Shown: piece by piece, positions 6,661 to 10,443 of the stretch
Layout: every line of letters starts with the position of its first letter
Position numbering within the stretch: the first letter of the stretch is position 1
Assembly (NCBI GenBank): GCA_003024985.2
Contig: PXIH01S0041258.1
DNA: 10,443 nt
Source: Euperipatoides rowelli
Lineage: Eukaryota; Onychophora; Udeonychophora; Euonychophora; Peripatopsidae
Reading direction: 5' to 3' (one strand)
Program-made: the position numbers and the translations under genes
Notes under the pieces: generated by a model
Seen by the model: the letters and a program-made list of their open reading frames with translations, nothing else
Told to the model about the DNA's origin: nothing
Databases searched by the model: none

Positions 6661-9180
6661 GGGCTTTTTAGTTTATTTCCTTCGTTTCTTTATCTTGGTT
6701 ATCTTTCTAATGGTTTTTGTAACAAAGCACTGGCAATATGTCTCTGTTGCAGGTTGTGCAAAAAGCTTCACTCAAAACCTTATTTTCTAATGTTTAACTT
6801 GGTGTGTTCACAAGCTCCACAGTAATTAGTGTGTGTGTGTGTGTTATACTTGTGTTCATTATCTTTTGATATTTTTGTCTCTTATTTAGGCTACATCATC
6901 ATTTTTACTTGCTCAGACTGGACTGAATTTATTGTGGTTTTTCAATAAGCTTAGTCTCATGTTTTCTTCCATGGCAATAGCTAGATTGACGGCTCCTCAA
7001 ACATCAACTTGCCAGTCTTCAAAAGTTAAATTCTGAAATTTGGTCTGCTTTAATAGAAATATCTTGTATACTTTTGAGTTAGACTTTCCTTAAACAGCCC
7101 TTCCAAAGCAACTAATTCAAGCTTAAAGCAATTGCAGACTGATGGTAGGCTAAAAAATAAATCCTGATTCACATCTAGCTTTAACTTTCTACTAAATAAA
7201 AGATGAAAGAATAAATTCCATTATTCATTCATCCATAGAAATGTTATTTCCTAAGCCATCAAAAGTAAGTTATTTATTTTGGGCTTTAGGTCCTAATTTT
7301 GCCTCTAAGCAATGATGTTTATAGCTATCTTTCCATTTTTGGATGCAGTCATTGTGGTCCCAATTAAAAAAACAAAGCATAGTAAGGGAACTGCCGCCTG
7401 CATATTTAAAAATTTGAATGTGATTGGATTTAATGTGGCGCTAGCAGCCGATTGCTTGCAAGAGGGGGTAATTTTTTGTTCTGGCAAAGTTATCATCATT
7501 GGGCACAGGATAAACTTTTTTTGTTTGCTAAGGCTTTTACAACTTCTCTTGAGCTGCTTTATCAATTATGTTTCTCTTAATCTAAGATGTTATTGTTTTC
7601 TGCGCTATCTTAGGATTTGTTTATAAGTCCACTACTCCCCACCCCGAGTGGATTAGATTTTGCAATTGTATCTGAATTTTCGTTTATATTTTCCTCACAG
7701 TATTAGACTGTGTAGTATGCACAAGCTCTCTACTTGCCATGTGTTGCTATTTTTTTTTTCTTAATTTTAACTTAATTCAATAAATTTATAACATTTCATT
7801 TAAAATTCTTTTTTTTTAATGTGTCATTGAAACCTGGCAGTGCAAAACTAATTTTATTAGTAGTTCATTTTCATCAAAATCCGATTGGTGTGTATTTAGT
7901 TTTGTTTCAGCACTGTTATAAAGAATTTCTCACAGAGAAATGAGAAATAGGATTGAACTGAGAAATTTTTCTTTCATAAATAACAAAAATGCATTACAAT
8001 ATAGTTAAGATTTTGAAGAGGGATTTTACTTGTAAGTTTAATATTTAATTTGATTATTAAATTCTCCCTAATAGATGACAGGAATATGTTGGCCAGAGAT
8101 TACATCAATGAAGCTTATTTTTCTCCATTTTAGATTTTGATTGTTAATATTCATTTTGGGTACTCCTCTGAATCTCAATACTTTTTCTCATTGTAGTCAG
8201 CCTAACAGTGATAGTGCTAGGAATTTATTAAAATCTGTGCTCCGATTTTTGTTATCTGATTTTTCTGGATTCAGAGTTGTTCTGAGTGCTCGGAGTTTTT
8301 TTTAAATACTTACCGTAAGTGGTTTGTTAGAATGCCCTGTTACTTATTAGAAGTCTCAGCTTTCCCGGAGATGAGCTAGGAATTTTAATAGATCGGAAAA
8401 AATTTGCCACAACCTAGACTTTTGACTAATGTAAAAACGATAGGCTAAGTTTGATTTTGAAACATTATGAGGACACATAATTATGAACAGTATCTTTGGT
8501 ATTTTGAAATCATAATATATACAGTATATACTGTAGGCCCCTATACAGTACATATAACATAAGCATATTGTAATAAGATTGTGTGTGCTACAAAGGAGTT
8601 TTATTTTATTAGTATGGTAAGCTAGCTTATATAATCATATAAACTATGTCTTACCCAGGGTTTCTATGGGTTGTCTACTGTCTAGGATTCGGTGGGAGTC
8701 TGTGGTTCTGGTTTGGTTATGGCTGCATCAGGAATGATGTAAGGGTGCTGGGTTGGTTCTATACAGTATAAGTTGTCTGTCGCAAGTCACATGTGCGAGA
8801 CATGATTCAACCATCATGGTAAGGGTTGGGTTATGTATTTGTTATATTGAATACAAATTAAATATATAAAAACCAACAATTAAATCTTTTATGTTTTTTT
8901 AGTAAAATGCAATGATACATACAGTAATTTTGCATTCCAACTGTCATAAATCTGCTTACATTAATTAGGATAAATTAATAGTAACCAGCCATTTGTCCAC
9001 TTTTATAGAAAAAGAAAAACAACAGATAGTTATTCCATTCATATTAAAACAAAAATATTTTACTGTTACAGCTCAATCCTCAATGAATGAATATTAAAGG
9101 AGCTAAAACTGACAAAATCTAGGATCTTTAATACTATTCTAACTTGATGGCAAGTCGAGTGTTGTCTATATATTTTTTTA
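6661..9180. other. Long stretch without a supported gene
   Basis: Open readings exist on both strands at 7305-7626, but neither shows a domain I recognise. At about 8650-8835 there is a GC-richer, G/T-biased block with a partial inverted repeat (TCGCA near 8781 and TGCGA near 8793). The motif cluster at 8521-8550 is described separately. There are no tRNA, rRNA or clear transposon ends. Confidence 0.5.
6829..6844. repeat. (GT)8 microsatellite
   Basis: Eight uninterrupted GT units. Such loci are usually polymorphic. No gene overlaps it. Confidence 0.95.
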
Positions 9181-9398
9181 ATGAGTATTTATGATTCAAA
9201 AAATTGGATGTAAATTACATTTGAACTTGTTAAAAGTAGAAGGAAAAAAACCTGTTCTAAATGTATTTTAATTATTAAAAATCAAACTTTGNATGAGTAT
9301 TTATGATTCAAAAAATTGGATGTAAATTACATTTGAACTTGTTAAAAGTAGAAGGAAAAAAACCTGTTCTAAATGTATTTTAATTATTAAAAATCAAA
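9181..9398 (+). repeat. 106-bp direct duplication flanking a single N
   Basis: Bases 9181-9286 and 9293-9398 appear identical over 106 positions, separated by CTTTGN (9287-9292). The N sits right before copy two. Exact identity in otherwise decayed AT-rich DNA fits two overlapping contig ends or haplotypes joined without merging. A very recent tandem duplication is the alternative. There is no coding content. Confidence 0.9.
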
Positions 9399-9483
9399 AA
9401 TTTTTTTTTTTTTTTTTTTAAATAAAGTAGGCTATAGTATTTTTTAATTAGTAATTTGGCGATTTAGCTTTTGTCTTTTCTAG

Positions 9484-9590
9484 AAATATCTTGGTTTTAA
9501 GCGTATTTTGGCGTGATGTCGATATACAGCTTAATGTCTGGCCAGGTGCGGACTAGGCCAGGTGGGAGGGTGACGATTGTCACCTGGCCG
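9484..9590 (+). other. Candidate exon / E-box island between splice-like signals
   Basis: A pyrimidine tract ending CTTTTCTAG (9475-9483) and a good donor CCG|GTAAGA (9588-9596) bracket 107 bases with a GC-rich 3' half. GGCCAGGTG occurs at 9540 and 9556, and its reverse complement CACCTGGCC at 9581. That gives three CAGGTG-type E-boxes and a hairpin. No frame is open across the whole exon. ATG codons at 9516 and 9534 open a frame that stays open to the donor (MSGQVRTRPGGRVTIVTWP from 9534), so it could be a 5' exon. It may equally be a regulatory site or chance. I do not recognise the peptide. Confidence 0.3.
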
Positions 9591-9599
9591 GTAAGATCT

Positions 9600-10443
9600 C
9601 TCGATCCCTCAAGACTTCCACATTTGTTCATTGCAAAAAGACAATATTAAAAATTACAAAGTTAACTAATTTATTATTTACTAAATTTATTGTACAAAAA
9701 AAAAAATATGAAATTTATATTTTTTTTACTGCACTAAGACAAAAAAAAACCATCATATAATAGGTAATTCATTTGTAAGAAGAGTACTATCAAATTGTCA
9801 ACTACCAATGGAGATTGGGTAGAATTTGTCCACTTATTTATCTTATGAAAAAACAAGTATTTTTATTATTTAGAGAGAAAAAAATGCCATATTTTAATTT
9901 AATTATAATTAGGAAAAATTTCATATTTTAAAATATGTTTATCAAATAATTTAATTAGTTTGATAAAAAATATGGTTATAGAATTATGGAATAAACGATA
10001 CACTACATAACACTTTCACCTTGTTTTTTTATTTTAAACATGAGAAATTTCAACAATTGTAGTACAGTAAGTAAGATTTTTTTACAAATTTTAACTTGAC
10101 TCTAATTTTAGCTTGACTAAAAAAAAATATTAAACTAGAGTAACTTAGAGGAGAAATGTCCTGGCGAGCTAGTTTAGCCATATCACATGGCTCATCTGCT
10201 TTATAATCAATTCAATGATTTTTAATGCTTTTTATCAATAATGATTAAATTAACCTCCTTTATAAATCGTTATACCTAGATGATAGAAATTTAACAGAGG
10301 ATCAACAAAAGCCTTCTATTTGGAATGTGCGAATTGGGACTCAGGCTAGGAAAGGGGCAAAAAAGGGGTCCATGAGCCCAAAGCAATTCCAGACTAGAAA
10401 AGGTTAAGCTAATACCGCGATTTCGTATGGGATTTTACTAATA
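9600..10443. other. Stretch without a supported gene
   Basis: AT-rich with homopolymer runs. It contains a perfect 16-bp palindrome CATATTTTAAAATATG at 9922-9937, followed by TTTATCAAA/TTTGATAAA arms (9938-9946 and 9959-9967). Nothing coding recognised. Confidence 0.5.

Noticed and set aside
6604-6825. 73-residue open reading on the + strand
   Set aside because: Made largely of T-run and G-run translation (poly-Phe, poly-Gly).
7305-7626. Overlapping open readings on both strands
   Set aside because: Both are open because the stretch is GC-richer. I compared them with transposase and polymerase patterns and saw no convincing motif on either strand.
9922-9967. Palindrome plus TTTATCAAA/TTTGATAAA arms
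   Set aside because: Short AT-only palindromes are expected by chance in DNA this AT-rich.
1-10443. CRISPR arrays, tRNA or rRNA genes, bacterial-style operons
   Set aside because: None seen. Intron signals, poly(A) signals and the gene content show animal nuclear DNA.

Overview
This window is AT-rich animal nuclear DNA, probably from an invertebrate. The only confident gene is a bZIP transcription factor of the small Maf family, cut by introns. The rest is intron or intergenic sequence with transposon remnants, homopolymer runs and simple repeats. Three single N positions (1970, 6591, 9292) mark unresolved bases or joins. I cannot name the species. The small Maf sequence is clearly diverged from vertebrate MafF/G/K, and the DNA is unusually rich in the word TAGGCTA.

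Layout, all main features on the + strand:
(1) 1-1900 has no convincing gene. It holds a 44-bp-spaced direct repeat, an A-rich tract (about 640-960) and a cluster of CTACGGA words after a possible transposon end (1073-1165).
(2) 1923-3239 is a decayed Gag gene of a Ty3/gypsy-like LTR retrotransposon. It is broken by stops, frameshifts and a 73-bp near-perfect hairpin. A CCHC zinc knuckle survives, but no pol was found.
(3) 3240-3917 is AT-rich sequence ending in a good splice acceptor.
(4) 3918-4286 is the small Maf exon with the extended homology region, basic region, leucine zipper and stop. A poly(A) signal follows at 4377.
(5) 5803-5859 is a candidate alternative last exon. It has an excellent acceptor, matches the phase of a weak donor inside the Maf exon (after 4238), encodes an 18-residue tail and is followed by AATAAA at 6052.
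(6) 6060-9480 is non-coding or unassigned, with a possible hAT-type end next to T/G tracts at 6557, a GT microsatellite and a 106-bp duplication around an N.
(7) 9484-9590 is a GC-rich island with three CAGGTG/CACCTG E-boxes between a splice acceptor and a splice donor, perhaps an exon of another transcript.
(8) 9600-10443 shows no gene.

The most interesting proposal is that the small Maf gene can swap its C-terminal tail by choosing between reading through to TAA at 4284 and splicing 4238 to 5803. The bZIP is unchanged in both forms. This rests on sequence signals only and needs transcript evidence. The first coding exon, with the start codon, was not identified in the window.
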